A DNA stretch of 64,000 nt from Streptomyces misionensis (GCF_007896895.1 NZ_VOGW01000170.1:1-64000); one strand, 5' to 3'; positions 8,040-17,193 are shown, counted from the stretch's first letter. The notes: generated by a model from the letters alone, not told the origin. Numbers and translations: made by a program.

Positions 8040-8890
8040 TCACTGATGAGTCCGCTGGTCAAAGGTCGCGGCGAGGCGCCGTAGAACCGCCCGGTGCTGC
8101 TTCTCCGACGCCAGCGCCGCCCGGAAGGCGGCGGCGTCCCAGTACCGGTCGATCATCCGCTGGTACAGGCGGCACAGCTACCCGTTCTCTCCCGCGCCCG
8201 GTCCACCACGGACGGCCACGCGCCCGCTCACGCGCCATACCGGTACTTGTACTTGTACCCCTTCGTCAGGGCCGGCGGCGGAATCAGCTGCGGCCCCGGC
8301 CCGGCTCTTGGCCGTGCTGCGGCTCCGGCGGTGCGGCGGCCTGGAGGCGGGCGGCTTCGACGGCGGCTTCTCCAGCAGGAGCACCGGCACCCCGGCCGCC
8401 GGCGCCCGCACCACCAGGTCCGCCCGCTGCACGAAGCTGGAGCCGAGCCGGTGCCCGATCTCGGTCTGAAAACCGAGCCGGTGGCCGATCCCGGCGCGGT
8501 GGAGTTCGGCGGCCGTCGAGGTGACCGCCGCGGCGTGGTCGTCGTAACCGGCGCCGAGCAGCTGTCCCGTGTCCGGGTCGTACTCCTGCTTGCGCAGCGC
8601 CGAGACCCGTGCGTCCTTCGGCTCCGGCAGCTGCTTCGCCTCGCCGTGTCCGCGCCGGTTCAGCCCCCACACCTGCCGCTGGTCCTCCTACACCGACTCG
8701 ATCCTCACCAGCTGGTGGTCCTGAAGATCCAGGAGGGTGTCCCGCGTGAGCTTGTCGTGCCGGTTGCCAGGGCGGGTCAGCTTCCACAACTGATCAGGCG
8801 TAGCCCGCTGGAAGAACCCCAGCGCTTGCAGCAGCTCCCGACGTCGAGGCCCGGTCGAAGTCCTCCGGTGCTTGGGACGCCTCGCTACAT
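8040..8890 (-). pseudogene. Replication-relaxation family protein, broken
   Basis: Reverse-strand reading gives RRRELLQALGFFQRATPDQL, LWKLTRPGN, LTRDTLLDLQDHQLVRIESV, a TAG stop, then EDQRQVWGLNRRGHGEAK and RADLVVRAPAAGVPVLLLE. These are conserved parts of the actinobacterial replication-relaxation family (winged-helix plus nuclease-like fold) seen on plasmids and integrative elements. After LLLE the middle is missing or scrambled, and the C-terminal end (LYQRMIDRYWDAAAFRAALA) is found near 8050-8170. The internal stop and the lost core make it non-functional. Confidence 0.7.
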
Positions 8891-8933
8891 CAACATGAGG
8901 GTTGCCGGACCTGCGACTCCCCCCTGTCGATGC

Positions 8934-11900
8934 TCAGCAACTGCGCCGGTAGGCGACGCTGTCGACGTAGGACGCCCACTCCGCTCGAGACAGTCCGGCT
9001 CCCATGCGCCCGCACAGGTTGGCGACCGTTCGGCTGGGCGCCAACTCGTAGGCCAGCAAGGGCACGTGCTCACCTGCTACATGCAAGGTCCGGTCGCCTG
9101 CGGAGAAGGCAAGAGCCATGATGCTCCCAGAGTCGGTGTGCAAGGTTCCCCCGACAGGTTTACGGGAGGGCACGTCCCATAGCCTGACAGTGCCGTCCTC
9201 CGCGCCTACAGCCAGGATCGTGCCGTTATGCGAGAAGACGAGCGCGGACACCCCTGCTGTCGCTCTATCTCCGTTTGCGTCAGCGGGTTCGGTTGGATCG
9301 GGGACGGCGGTGAGGTCACCCAGGCGGTGGGCCGCGGTTCCGTCCCACAGCGTGACTCCACCCGCCTCGTCACCGGCTGCGAGGTGGCCGCCGACCGTAT
9401 CCTGGGCCACGACGGTGGTTTGATTCGACGTGAGTGTGTGGCTGGTGCGCTTTCTGGACGGCAAACGAACTATGTCGCCTTCGGAGGTGGCCAGTAGACG
9501 GCCATCGGGAGTGAGAGACAGGGTTCCGGCGACATCTGGAAGCCTGGCGGTCCTGGTTCTGCGATGTAGGTCCCACAGCTCCGTGTGATCGTACGACAGG
9601 GAGGCGAGAACTGTGCTGCCGTCGGGGCTTATTGCGAGGCCGTCGACTGTGTCCGCGTCCTCGTCGGTGCCGGGGAGGCGAAGTACTCGGTGCCGGGTCA
9701 TGTCGCGGCTGTCCAGGACAGCCAGTGTCGTAGCCACGTTCGTGTCTCCGCCGCCGCCCGAATACGCAAAGGTTTGGTTGTCCGGTCCGAAGGCCAGGAC
9801 ATCCCCGCAGATTGCCTCGCTGTCGTTGTCCTGGGGGAAGACGGCGTCCACGGCGCAGGGAGCAGTCGGCAGGGGAACGGCCGTACTGTGGCCCGTGGGT
9901 ACGTCCCTCAGTGTCAGGCGGTGCGTACCGCCGGTCTGTCGTGCTGTGGCCAGCCGGGTGCCGTCAGGGCTGAACGCAGCGGCCGTTGCGGAGTCGGCGT
10001 GCCAGCCGCTGTCGTCGGCGTGGCCCAGGGACATCGACCAGACCGTGGTGTCGAAGGAACCGCTGGTGTAGCGAATGACTCCGTCGGTCCGGTCGAACCG
10101 CACCATACTCGGTGACGACTGGTGCGGCAGCGTCGAGGCCAGCACTGGAGCTGCAGGGTGATCCGCCCGCCACAGCAGGACATCGCGGTCATCGGTAGTG
10201 GCGAAGAGTTGGCCGTCGGTGCTGAAGTCGATCTCCTGCACCCCCTTGTGGGCGAAGGTGCCTGTGGCCCGGCCGGTGGTTACGTTCCACATGGTCAGTC
10301 CGTCACCAGTGGTGAGTACCAGGGCATGGCCGTCCGGCGTGAAGGCGGTGGCTGCGGGACACCCAGAGGCCGAGGATGTCTTCTCCCATGGTCCGGGTAG
10401 CCGCCGGCGCCGACCGGCTACCTGCCACACTTGTACTCCGCCGTCCGGGCGGCAAACCGCCACCAAGCGGTCGTCACGGCTGATCGCGAGGATGCTGTGG
10501 GAGTTGACCTGAATGAAGGTGTGTATGTCGCTGGTCCCCTGGATGGTTTCCGCGAGATCCGCGTCGCCGGACCATGAGGCGCGCGTACAGGTCTCGAAGA
10601 GCACCGTCCGTCGGTGTAGGTCCCACAGTTGAGCCGCGTGGAGCGGGTGATCGAATTCCTGTGAGCCGTTCTTCTCGCATGCCGTCCCGGCGGTCACCAG
10701 CAACGTCCTGCCGCTCGCGCTGAAGGCGACCTCTTCTGCCGGTCCAGGTGGGCGCAGCATCGGGCTGTCTGGTAGTCCCGTTTTTGTGCTGTACAGCTGG
10801 ATTCCTGATGTGGTCGATATCGCCAGCCTCTTTCCGTCCGGCGAAAGGGCGAACGCCGGGTTGTCCTGGGCAGGGACTGTGAAGCGGCTCAGCCGGTGGT
10901 GGGTGCGCACATCCCAGCGTTCGACCTGCCCGTCCCGCAGCGTCACCAGTATGTGCCCGTCTTTGGTGAGACCGGCCAGTGCCAGGGTGGAGTCGGGAAC
11001 GTGGAAGGCGTCCTGCGGAAGTTGGGCTGCGGCTGCCAGCAATGCCGAGCGGGTCTCCGGGAGATCGGCGATCTTCCAAGCGGTCACGCTGAGTTTCATC
11101 GCCGTGGCCGGGTCGGACAACCGCAACGTGTCGGCCACGGCGGCAAGGCGCCGGGCTTCGGTGCGTACCCGTTCGGCTTCTGCCGCCCTGCTCTGCTGCC
11201 AGCCGAGCAGCCCGGCCAGCACGGCCAGGACGGCCAGGACCGAGACGGAGACCAGCAGCCGGCGCAGCCGCCGGGCCGAACGGAGCGTGGCACGCTGCTC
11301 ACGTTCGCGGGTTTCCAGCCCGGCGTCCAGAAAGGATTTCTCCAAGCCGGTGAAGTCGGCTCGGCCGCCAGGCTGGGCGAAGGCTTCCTCCGCAGCGGCC
11401 AGTCGCGTGCCCCGGTAGAGCGCTCCTGGGTCACGGCCCAGATCGTTCCATGCCTGTGCATCTTCGGTCAGACGGCGGTGCAGGCGGAGCCTGGACCGTT
11501 CGCTGTCGATCCAGGCGTGTAATCGCGGCCAGGCCGTGATGAGCGCTTCATGGGCGAGGTCGACGGTGTCGTCGTCCAAGGTCAGCAGGCGTGCGTGGGT
11601 CAGCCTGTCGAGAACTGTGGCAATCTCCGCCGCATCGGCGAAGTCCAGTTCCTTGCGCTGAACGGGGCGGCGGGTGTCCGGCGTCCCGTCACCGGGTGTG
11701 ACCAGGCGGAGCAGTACAGACCGGGTGAGCTCGGCCTGGGCAGGGCTCATGCTGTCGTAGACGCCCTCGGCCGTCCGGACGATCGCGCCCTGCAGGCCGC
11801 CGGCTGCCTCGTACGCTGTCTCTGTGAGCGCGCGGCCCTTACGGCGATGCCAGGTCTCGAGGAGGGCGTGAGACATCAGCGGCAGAGCGCCGGGTTCCCC

Positions 11901-12809
11901 ATCGACTTCGTCGAGAATCCGGGCGGTCAGAGAGCGCTCCACGATCAGCCCACAGGCCTGGGCAGGCTTGATTACTGCCTCACGCAGCTCGCCGCGGCTC
12001 ATGGGGCCCACCAGGACGCTGCTGTCCTGCAGCATGGCGGTCAGTGCGGAGTGTTCGGCGCAGCGGCCCAGGAAATCGGCGCGGACAGCGATGACGACAC
12101 GCAGCCGGCTGGCAGGATCTGCGGCGGCAAGCAGGCGGTCGAGGAACTGATCGCGTTCCACCGGGTCATGGCAAAGGGTGTAGAGCTCTTCGAACTGATC
12201 GACGATCAGCCACGTCTCCCCGGCGCCTTCCTTGGGTGTCAGACGCTGCGCATGGGTGCTCAGGGGGTGCTCGCCGGGAGTGAGGACCCGCAGCGCGGCT
12301 GGCCGCGGCCCGGCCCCGTCGAGGGCGCGGAGGCGGGGTCTGAGACCGGCGCGTAGTAGGGAGGACTTGCCGCTGCCCGAGGGGCCGAACACCGCGGTGA
12401 ACCGGCGGGCAGTGGCGAGTTCGAGCAGGCGGTCGGTGAGCTGGTCACGACCGAAGAACAAGTCGGTGTCGCCGGGTTCGAATCGGGCCAGTCCCCGGTA
12501 GGGGGGTTCGGCGTCCTCGTCCTCGGCTCGGGGTTCGGCCGCTGCTTCAGCGGCCGCCTGCCGCCAGCGCTGCTCCCACTCTGCCGGGTCGCCACCGCAG
12601 GCGCGGACGTAGGCCAGCGTCACGGGCAGGGTCGGCAGCCGCTCTCCTGCAGCTGCCTGCGACAGGGTGCTTGCCCCCTGCCCGGTGCGCTGGGCCATCG
12701 CCCGGTAGGTCGGGCTGCCCGCCTCCGCCCGCAGTTTGCGTAACTCGGCCGCGAGCCCTGCCACCGGCCCCGCACTGGGATCGAGTGGCCTCTCAGGGCG
12801 TCCTGCCAT
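8934..12809 (-). CDS. STAND NTPase with N-terminal HTH and C-terminal WD40 propeller(s)
   Basis: 1291 aa. Domains in order: XRE-like HTH (about 15-80, RAMAQRTGQGASTLSQAAAG); nSTAND1-type NTPase with Walker A FGPSGSGKSSLL (about 142) and a Walker B-like WLIVDQFEELYTL; winged-helix/helical region to about 500; one transmembrane helix (LLVSVSVLAVLAVLAGLLGW, about 520-540); then WD40 repeats (LSPDGKRLAIS, FSPDGTRLATA, FSHNGTILAVGAEDGTVRLWD). ATG chosen for its GGAGGGG ribosome site; a longer reading frame upstream lacks one. Such proteins act as signal-triggered NTPases, and relatives serve in regulation or phage defence. The propeller probably senses a ligand outside or at the membrane. It is divergent from the microprotein + CHAP operon, with which it shares a promoter region. 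Confidence 0.88.
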   Translation of the reverse strand: MAGRPERPLDPSAGPVAGLAAELRKLRAEAGSPTYRAMAQRTGQGASTLSQAAAGERLPTLPVTLAYVRACGGDPAEWEQRWRQAAAEAAAEPRAEDEDAEPPYRGLARFEPGDTDLFFGRDQLTDRLLELATARRFTAVFGPSGSGKSSLLRAGLRPRLRALDGAGPRPAALRVLTPGEHPLSTHAQRLTPKEGAGETWLIVDQFEELYTLCHDPVERDQFLDRLLAAADPASRLRVVIAVRADFLGRCAEHSALTAMLQDSSVLVGPMSRGELREAVIKPAQACGLIVERSLTARILDEVDGEPGALPLMSHALLETWHRRKGRALTETAYEAAGGLQGAIVRTAEGVYDSMSPAQAELTRSVLLRLVTPGDGTPDTRRPVQRKELDFADAAEIATVLDRLTHARLLTLDDDTVDLAHEALITAWPRLHAWIDSERSRLRLHRRLTEDAQAWNDLGRDPGALYRGTRLAAAEEAFAQPGGRADFTGLEKSFLDAGLETREREQRATLRSARRLRRLLVSVSVLAVLAVLAGLLGWQQSRAAEAERVRTEARRLAAVADTLRLSDPATAMKLSVTAWKIADLPETRSALLAAAAQLPQDAFHVPDSTLALAGLTKDGHILVTLRDGQVERWDVRTHHRLSRFTVPAQDNPAFALSPDGKRLAISTTSGIQLYSTKTGLPDSPMLRPPGPAEEVAFSASGRTLLVTAGTACEKNGSQEFDHPLHAAQLWDLHRRTVLFETCTRASWSGDADLAETIQGTSDIHTFIQVNSHSILAISRDDRLVAVCRPDGGVQVWQVAGRRRRLPGPWEKTSSASGCPAATAFTPDGHALVLTTGDGLTMWNVTTGRATGTFAHKGVQEIDFSTDGQLFATTDDRDVLLWRADHPAAPVLASTLPHQSSPSMVRFDRTDGVIRYTSGSFDTTVWSMSLGHADDSGWHADSATAAAFSPDGTRLATARQTGGTHRLTLRDVPTGHSTAVPLPTAPCAVDAVFPQDNDSEAICGDVLAFGPDNQTFAYSGGGGDTNVATTLAVLDSRDMTRHRVLRLPGTDEDADTVDGLAISPDGSTVLASLSYDHTELWDLHRRTRTARLPDVAGTLSLTPDGRLLATSEGDIVRLPSRKRTSHTLTSNQTTVVAQDTVGGHLAAGDEAGGVTLWDGTAAHRLGDLTAVPDPTEPADANGDRATAGVSALVFSHNGTILAVGAEDGTVRLWDVPSRKPVGGTLHTDSGSIMALAFSAGDRTLHVAGEHVPLLAYELAPSRTVANLCGRMGAGLSRAEWASYVDSVAYRRSC

Positions 12810-12978
12810 CGACGGTCCCCTCCGTCCGGCCGCTTCCCCCGGTGGCCGCGGCGCGATCACCGGGACGCTACGCATGCCCGGGGGAAAGAGCAACCGACAA
12901 CGCGTGCCCGTGACAGAGAAGCAAGCCGGAGGCGTATCTCTTCCCCCACGCTTGCCCTGCCGTCTCCCTGACCTGCGC

Positions 12979-13045
12979 CGCAATCAATGTTCACGGTGGC
13001 GAAAGCGGCTTATTAATCAATTCCCGGACCCCTGAACTGGGTGAT
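12979..13045 (+). promoter_or_regulatory. Repeated promoter-like element, copy B
   Basis: Second copy of the element at 5924-5985. Conserved blocks are AATGTTCACGGTGGC, CGGCT, ATCAATTCCCGGA and CTGAACTGGGTGATGC, about 50 of 63 positions in common. It lies 50 bp upstream of the microprotein start. It could hold promoter elements or an operator; the GTTCA/TGAAC arms are suggestive. Confidence 0.55.
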
Positions 13046-13096
13046 GCAAGGCGGTCATGACGACCGCACCATCACGTCACACCAGGAGGAACTCTC

Positions 13097-13243
13097 ATGA
13101 GCGAGAGCGAGCAGACCCCGCCGTACCCGCAGGGCGGCGCCGGCGTCTTCGACGTCGACCCCGACCAGGCCGGCGTCAGCCAGGACCCCGGCCACGAGGT
13201 CACCTCCGACCTCGACGCCCTCCCCGACGACATGGAGCTCTGA
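13097..13243 (+). CDS. 48-aa acidic microprotein
   Basis: ATG with a strong AGGAGGA ribosome site 7 bases upstream. The peptide is Pro/Gly-rich at the N-terminus (SEQTPPYPQGGAGVFDVDPD) and acidic at the C-terminus (LDALPDDMEL); no Cys, no signal peptide, no membrane segment. Probably disordered. It ends 8 bp before the CHAP gene, so the two are co-translated. No family recognised; it could be a regulator or inhibitor of the enzyme, or a chaperone-like peptide. Too short for many gene callers. Confidence 0.7.
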   Translation: MSESEQTPPYPQGGAGVFDVDPDQAGVSQDPGHEVTSDLDALPDDMEL

Positions 13244-13251
13244 GACCTGCC

Positions 13252-14253
13252 ATGGGAACCGCACAGGCAATGATCGCCGCTGCACGCAAGCTGCTCGGCA
13301 CCACCGAGCACCCGCCCGGCTCCAACCACAACGCCGTCACCGCCTGGTACGGCTTCTCCGGCCCGTGGTGCGACATGTCCATCAGCTACGAGGCCGCCCA
13401 CTCCGGCAACCTCACCGCCGTGATGGGCAAGTACGCGCTGACCACGGCCCACGCCCGCGCCTTCCAGGCCCACGGGCGCTGGCACTACGGCCTGGGCGGC
13501 ATCCGCCCCGGCGACGTCGTCTTCTTCGACTTCTCCGGCGGCCGCTCCATCGGCGGCATCGACCACGTCGGCCTGGTCGAAGCGGTCCACTCCAACGGGA
13601 CCATCACCACCCTGGAAGGCAACACCTCCGACGCCTTCCGCCGCCGGGTCCGCGGCCGGGCATGTGTGGTCGGCTACGGACGGCCCGCCTACGACGGCGC
13701 CGCCCCGATGCCGCCCCAGGACGGCATCCTGCGCAAGGGCTCCACCGGCAACGCCGTGAAAACCCTGCAGAAGAACCTCAACACCGTCCAGAAGGCCGGT
13801 CTCACCGTCGACGGGCAGTTCGGCACCGCGACCGACAAGGCGCTGCGTACCTTCCAGACCCAGCACAAACTGACCGTCGACGGTGAGTACGGTCCGCACA
13901 CCGCCGCCGTCATGAAGGCCGCCCTCGCCGGGAAGTCAGGCGTCATCAAGCCCAAGGCCCTCGTCACCGTCCCCGCACAGCTGGTGGTCGACGGCCAGTT
14001 CGGGCCCGCCACCTGCGCCGCCCTCCAGCGCACCCTCAACACCAGGAACAACGCGGGCCTGGACGTCGACGGCGCCTTCGGCCCCCTGACCGTCAAGGCC
14101 CTCCAGACCTACCTCAAGGTCACCGCCGACGGCATCACCGGACCCGACACCGTCACCGCCCTCAACAAGCACCTCGGCCTCACCCCCCAGGACACCTGGG
14201 ACACCAACACCACCACCCAACTCCAGAAGACCCTCAACGCAGGCACCTTCTGA
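13252..14253 (+). CDS. CHAP-domain peptidoglycan hydrolase with C-terminal PG-binding repeats
   Basis: 333 aa. Residues about 1-150 are a CHAP/NlpC-type amidase or peptidase: catalytic Cys in GPWCDMSISYEA, His in GGIDHVGLVE, plus GDVVFFDF. Two to three PG_binding_1 repeats follow (GSTGNAVKTLQKNLN, VDGQFGTATDKALRTFQ, VDGQFGPATCAALQRTLN, VDGAFGPLTVKALQTYL). No signal peptide, so the enzyme is made in the cytoplasm like a phage endolysin, and export would need lysis, a holin or another route. It is operonic with the 48-aa microprotein and divergent from the STAND gene. Confidence 0.88.
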   Translation: MGTAQAMIAAARKLLGTTEHPPGSNHNAVTAWYGFSGPWCDMSISYEAAHSGNLTAVMGKYALTTAHARAFQAHGRWHYGLGGIRPGDVVFFDFSGGRSIGGIDHVGLVEAVHSNGTITTLEGNTSDAFRRRVRGRACVVGYGRPAYDGAAPMPPQDGILRKGSTGNAVKTLQKNLNTVQKAGLTVDGQFGTATDKALRTFQTQHKLTVDGEYGPHTAAVMKAALAGKSGVIKPKALVTVPAQLVVDGQFGPATCAALQRTLNTRNNAGLDVDGAFGPLTVKALQTYLKVTADGITGPDTVTALNKHLGLTPQDTWDTNTTTQLQKTLNAGTF

Positions 14254-14538
14254 CCGGCCCAGGCCGGGCCTCAGATCGGCCCGCCCCAAAACCCGGCTCC
14301 GAAGCCGCACCAGCCCCCTCAGCTGAGGCTTCGGCCAACCGGGCCTGGATCTACTGAGCTACCGGGTCGGGCGTCCCACGGGGGTGGGCGCCCGACCACC
14401 CAACCAATTCACCCGATGAGCGGTGGTCGTCCCACAGCGACAGACAGACTGCCGCTTCCTGCGGCATAACCGACGCCGCCGCTGTCTCCAGTGCGTGGCT
14501 GTCGGGTCATGAACCAGCAGAAGCAGATTGGAACCACT
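14254..14538. other. Intergenic region after the lysin gene
   Basis: Holds two short GC hairpins (GGCCC-AGGCC-GGGCC just after the stop, and CCTCAGCTGAGG near 14318) that may end transcription. No gene seen. Confidence 0.5.
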
Positions 14539-14934
14539 ATGCGCGCATCTGTACGTGCGGCCCTGCTCACCGCGGCGGTTGCCGTTGGCGTCGCCGCCGG
14601 ACCGCTCAATCCCCCCATACCCGCCGGAGCGGCCACACCCGTTCCGGTCGCCGCAAGGGCAGGGGTCCAGACGACCGTGGACGGTGGCAGCAACCTGCGT
14701 AGCGGCCCGCACTTGAAGAGCCGTTTCGTCGGCACGACCAAGGCCAAGAGCAGCTTCTCCATCGACTGCTACAGCCGGGGCGACTACTACAACGACGGCA
14801 AGCACCGCACGAACGTCTGGTACTACGGCATCATCATCGACACACGCGGCCACCACGCCTACTACGGCGTCTACTCCTGGGGCGGCAACGTCAACACGCC
14901 ACACGACCCTCCGGCCGGACTCCCGCACTGCTGA
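14539..14934 (+). CDS. Small secreted protein (SH3-like)
   Basis: 131 aa. The start MRASVRAALLTAAVAVGVAA leads a signal peptide ending near IPAGAATP. The mature part, TTVDGGSNLRSGPHLKSRFV then KSSFSIDCYSRGDYY, resembles bacterial SH3 folds that often bind cell-wall peptides (the NLRSGP motif is typical). Two Cys residues remain (IDCYS and the final Cys). An in-frame ATG 30 bases upstream is possible. It may belong with the neighbouring cell-wall enzyme, but this is inferred. Confidence 0.78.
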   Translation: MRASVRAALLTAAVAVGVAAGPLNPPIPAGAATPVPVAARAGVQTTVDGGSNLRSGPHLKSRFVGTTKAKSSFSIDCYSRGDYYNDGKHRTNVWYYGIIIDTRGHHAYYGVYSWGGNVNTPHDPPAGLPHC

Positions 14935-14940
14935 AGACCG

Positions 14941-14979
14941 CCGCGTGGCCAGGACGCTCAGCTCCTCCTGGCCACGCGG
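14941..14979 (+). terminator. Hairpin terminator after the SH3-like gene
   Basis: Perfect 14-bp inverted repeat CCGCGTGGCCAGGA / TCCTGGCCACGCGG with an 11-base loop, 6 bp after the stop codon. Confidence 0.8.
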
Positions 14980-15320
14980 AGCACCCGGCACCAGAGGAAG
15001 AACACCGGGCGATCATCTCCAAGCACTCCGCGAACAGGACGGCGTGGCTCTGTTCGCGTCGCAGAGCAGCGTTTGTCGAGCAGTTCGGGAGGAGGTGGCT
15101 GCCCTGGATGTTCCCGACTTCGGGCAGCACCTCGGTGACGACGCGCAGCATGCCGTCTGCTGCTCGTCCGGGGCCCGGGACAAAAGCGCTGGCTGCGGGC
15201 GCAGGCGGCAGCCGTCGTCGCGCCGTGCCCGGGTGCCGGCGGGTGCCTCCCGTTCTCATCGACATCGAGGTCCGGCCGCGGCAAGTTCCTCCCGCAGCTC
15301 TGAACAACTGCTGTCGTGAG
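14980..15320. other. Region without a supported gene
   Basis: Frames on both strands are open but show neither a convincing start nor a recognisable protein. Nothing else seen. Confidence 0.4.
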
Positions 15321-15557
15321 TCATCGATAAAGCCACAGCGCCGATACGTCCTCCTGCTCAGGCGTGCGGTCCCGCATGACGTACAAGTGCCGGCTGAGCG
15401 CTGTGGTGAACTGCCCGGCATTCCAGTGCAGTTGTGTGTAGCAGTTCCGGCGTAGCTCACGATTCTCGCGCACTTCCTGGATGGCGTGGGCCGGGTCGAC
15501 CGCCTCGAGGAGGCCACCTCTCGGCGAAGGCCCTGATTCACGCTCGCCCGGCTTCAT
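15321..15557 (-). CDS. Short hypothetical protein
   Basis: 78 aa beginning MKPGERESGPSPRGG and ending EDVSALWLYR. The middle (LRRNCYTQLHWNAGQFTTAL, RHLYVMRDRTP) reads like real protein and third codon positions are GC-rich there. No family recognised. It lies downstream of the GNAT gene on the same strand, 32 bp apart. It may be a fragment of a larger protein. Confidence 0.4.
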   Translation of the reverse strand: MKPGERESGPSPRGGLLEAVDPAHAIQEVRENRELRRNCYTQLHWNAGQFTTALSRHLYVMRDRTPEQEDVSALWLYR

Positions 15558-15589
15558 CGCGATGAGTGCGGACACTGGCGAACACGACC

Positions 15590-16138
15590 TCAGCCGGACA
15601 ACGCGACCGGGGCCCACATGCCGAACCACTGCTCAGCGCCCCAATCCTCATACCGTTGCACCTCGGTGAACCCCAGCTTCGCCGCGAGGCGCAGCGAGCG
15701 TTCGTTGGCGGTCTGGGCGGTGAGTACCACTGGCTCGCCGGGCAGTGCTCCGGCGCACCAGTCGAGTGCCGCCGCGCACGCCTCCGCGGCGTACCCGTGT
15801 CCCCAGGCCTGCGGCAGGAACATGTAGCCGAGCTCGACCTCCGAGGTCCCGGGGCGGACGTGGACCGGATGCTGCGGGTCGCGCCGTTCGAGTGTGACGA
15901 TCCCGATCATCTCCCCGTTGAGATCGGCCACGAAGAGGCCGGGGCGCCGCTTGGGGGTTTCGGGCAGCGCGCGCTCGAATTCGTCGCGCTGTCGGGGTCC
16001 GCCGATGTAGGTGCCCACCTCGGGCGAGGTGAACAGTTCGATGATCGCCGCGCGGTCGCGGGCCTCAGGCTCGCGGAGCACGAGTCTGTCGGTCTTGATC
16101 GGGGCGGGTGGCCAGGCGACGGGTCCTAATTCAGGCAT
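15590..16138 (-). CDS. GNAT acetyltransferase, RimJ/RimL-like
   Basis: 182 aa, full length for the family. It starts IKTDRLVLREPEARDRAAI, the usual N-terminal strand-helix, and carries VELGYMFLPQAWGHGYAAEA, which matches the acetyl-CoA pyrophosphate loop (Q/R-x-x-G-x-G/A; here QAWGHGYA). The NERSLRLAAKLGF helix is the conserved 'N-x-x-S-x-x-x-x-x-k-x-G-F' signature. Substrate unknown (protein N-terminus, small amine or drug). ATG start; weak ribosome site. Confidence 0.88.
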   Translation of the reverse strand: MPELGPVAWPPAPIKTDRLVLREPEARDRAAIIELFTSPEVGTYIGGPRQRDEFERALPETPKRRPGLFVADLNGEMIGIVTLERRDPQHPVHVRPGTSEVELGYMFLPQAWGHGYAAEACAAALDWCAGALPGEPVVLTAQTANERSLRLAAKLGFTEVQRYEDWGAEQWFGMWAPVALSG

Positions 16139-16449
16139 GCAGGCCAGCTAATCAGCAGGCTCGGTAGTGATCAAGGTGCGCGGACCGCTCAACCCGCCTG
16201 TCCGGACCCGTCCTTCTTCCCCTTCAACGAGCCACCGCGCTGGTTTCCCATGCGCGTTCGAGGACGGGGCCTGACGTCATCACTCGTAAGCATCTACGAA
16301 CCCGCCGACCAGCCACCGCCTACCGAGCCGATGGACAAACGCTGCTGCGTGAGAGAACGAAGCCAGCCACCTTCTGCTGGCGCCGTGTGCGGTACGCCGT
16401 TCGTTCGCGCTACCGTCCTCATGACTCGCAGGAGACCAGGGGGTGTGGG
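16139..16449. other. Intergenic region
   Basis: Divergent promoter space between the GNAT gene and the hypothetical gene at 16450. No distinct structure seen. Confidence 0.4.
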
Positions 16450-16926
16450 GTGCTCGATCAGGTACTGACCGCACTGGCCGCTTCCGGCGGCACGGCAGTC
16501 GTGACAGCCGCGGGGACGGACGCGTGGACCGGGCTACGGGGCGCGGTGGCCCGCTGGTTCGGCCAGGGCGATGTACAGCGTGAGCGGGCGGAGCTGGAGC
16601 GCCTGGAGCAGACCGCGGTCGTCCTGCGGGATGCTGAGCCGGCCGAGGCTGATCGGGTCCGGATTCGTCAGGAGGCATCCTGGCAGACGCGTATCGAAGC
16701 GGTCCTGGAAAGCCTCGCCGCAGATGAGCGCGAGCACGCCGCCGAGCAGCTGCGCACCCTGCTCGCCCAGCACGCCCCGCAGGGCGGCGCGGTCACCGGA
16801 CCAGGCGGTCTGGCCGTGGCCGGCAACGCCGACATCCACGCCGAGAACGGGTCGATCGCCGCCGGAGTGATCCATGGAGGGGCGCGTATCGACAACCCTT
16901 CGATGCCGGATCCGTCCCAGGGCTGA
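16450..16926 (+). CDS. Hypothetical protein with hydrophobic N-terminus and Gly-rich tail
   Basis: 158 aa from GTG (LDQVLTALAASGGTAVV). A short hydrophobic or amphipathic segment is followed by a coiled-coil-like region (RERAELERLEQTAVVLRD, ASWQTRIEAVLESLAADE) and a Gly/Ala-rich tail (GGLAVAGNADIHAENGS, AAGVIHGGARIDNP). Proteins of this layout are common in Streptomyces, but I know no function. It sits just before the decayed telomere genes. Confidence 0.7.
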   Translation: MLDQVLTALAASGGTAVVTAAGTDAWTGLRGAVARWFGQGDVQRERAELERLEQTAVVLRDAEPAEADRVRIRQEASWQTRIEAVLESLAADEREHAAEQLRTLLAQHAPQGGAVTGPGGLAVAGNADIHAENGSIAAGVIHGGARIDNPSMPDPSQG

Positions 16927-16941
16927 ACGCACCGGCCACCG

Positions 16942-17193
16942 GTCCTCTCGGACTGCGCATACGCCGCCGACGGCCCCAGCCCACTGGCCGTCCTGCCCTA
17001 CGCCGCCGACGGCAAGACCGTGCCGGGCTCGTTCCGGCTCGGCGTCTCCCCGGGGATGGTCAAGCACGAGGGCACCCAGAGCATGCTGTGGGGCGCCAAC
17101 GTACTCGAGCAGCTCGCCGGCGACGGCCATGCCGCCAACCTCGCCCGCTACATCAAAACCGGCGAGCACGCCGCCAAGGACACCGGAGAATAA
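16942..17193 (+). pseudogene. tap: C-terminal fragment of telomere-associated protein Tap
   Basis: About 80 codons in frame up to TAA: SPLAVLPYAADGKTVPGSF, FRLGVSPGMVKHEGTQSM, LWGANVLEQLAGDGHAANLA. There is no start and the upstream several hundred codons of a Tap are absent. The assignment rests on its position 13 bp before tpg, the universal tap-tpg order in Streptomyces, and on my recollection of the Tap C-terminus. Tap recruits the terminal protein to replication intermediates of linear replicon ends. Confidence 0.55.

Noticed and set aside
14330..14380. tRNA D-arm-like sequence (GGTAGCTCAGTAGAT on the reverse strand)
   Set aside because: No matching acceptor, anticodon or T arm around it.
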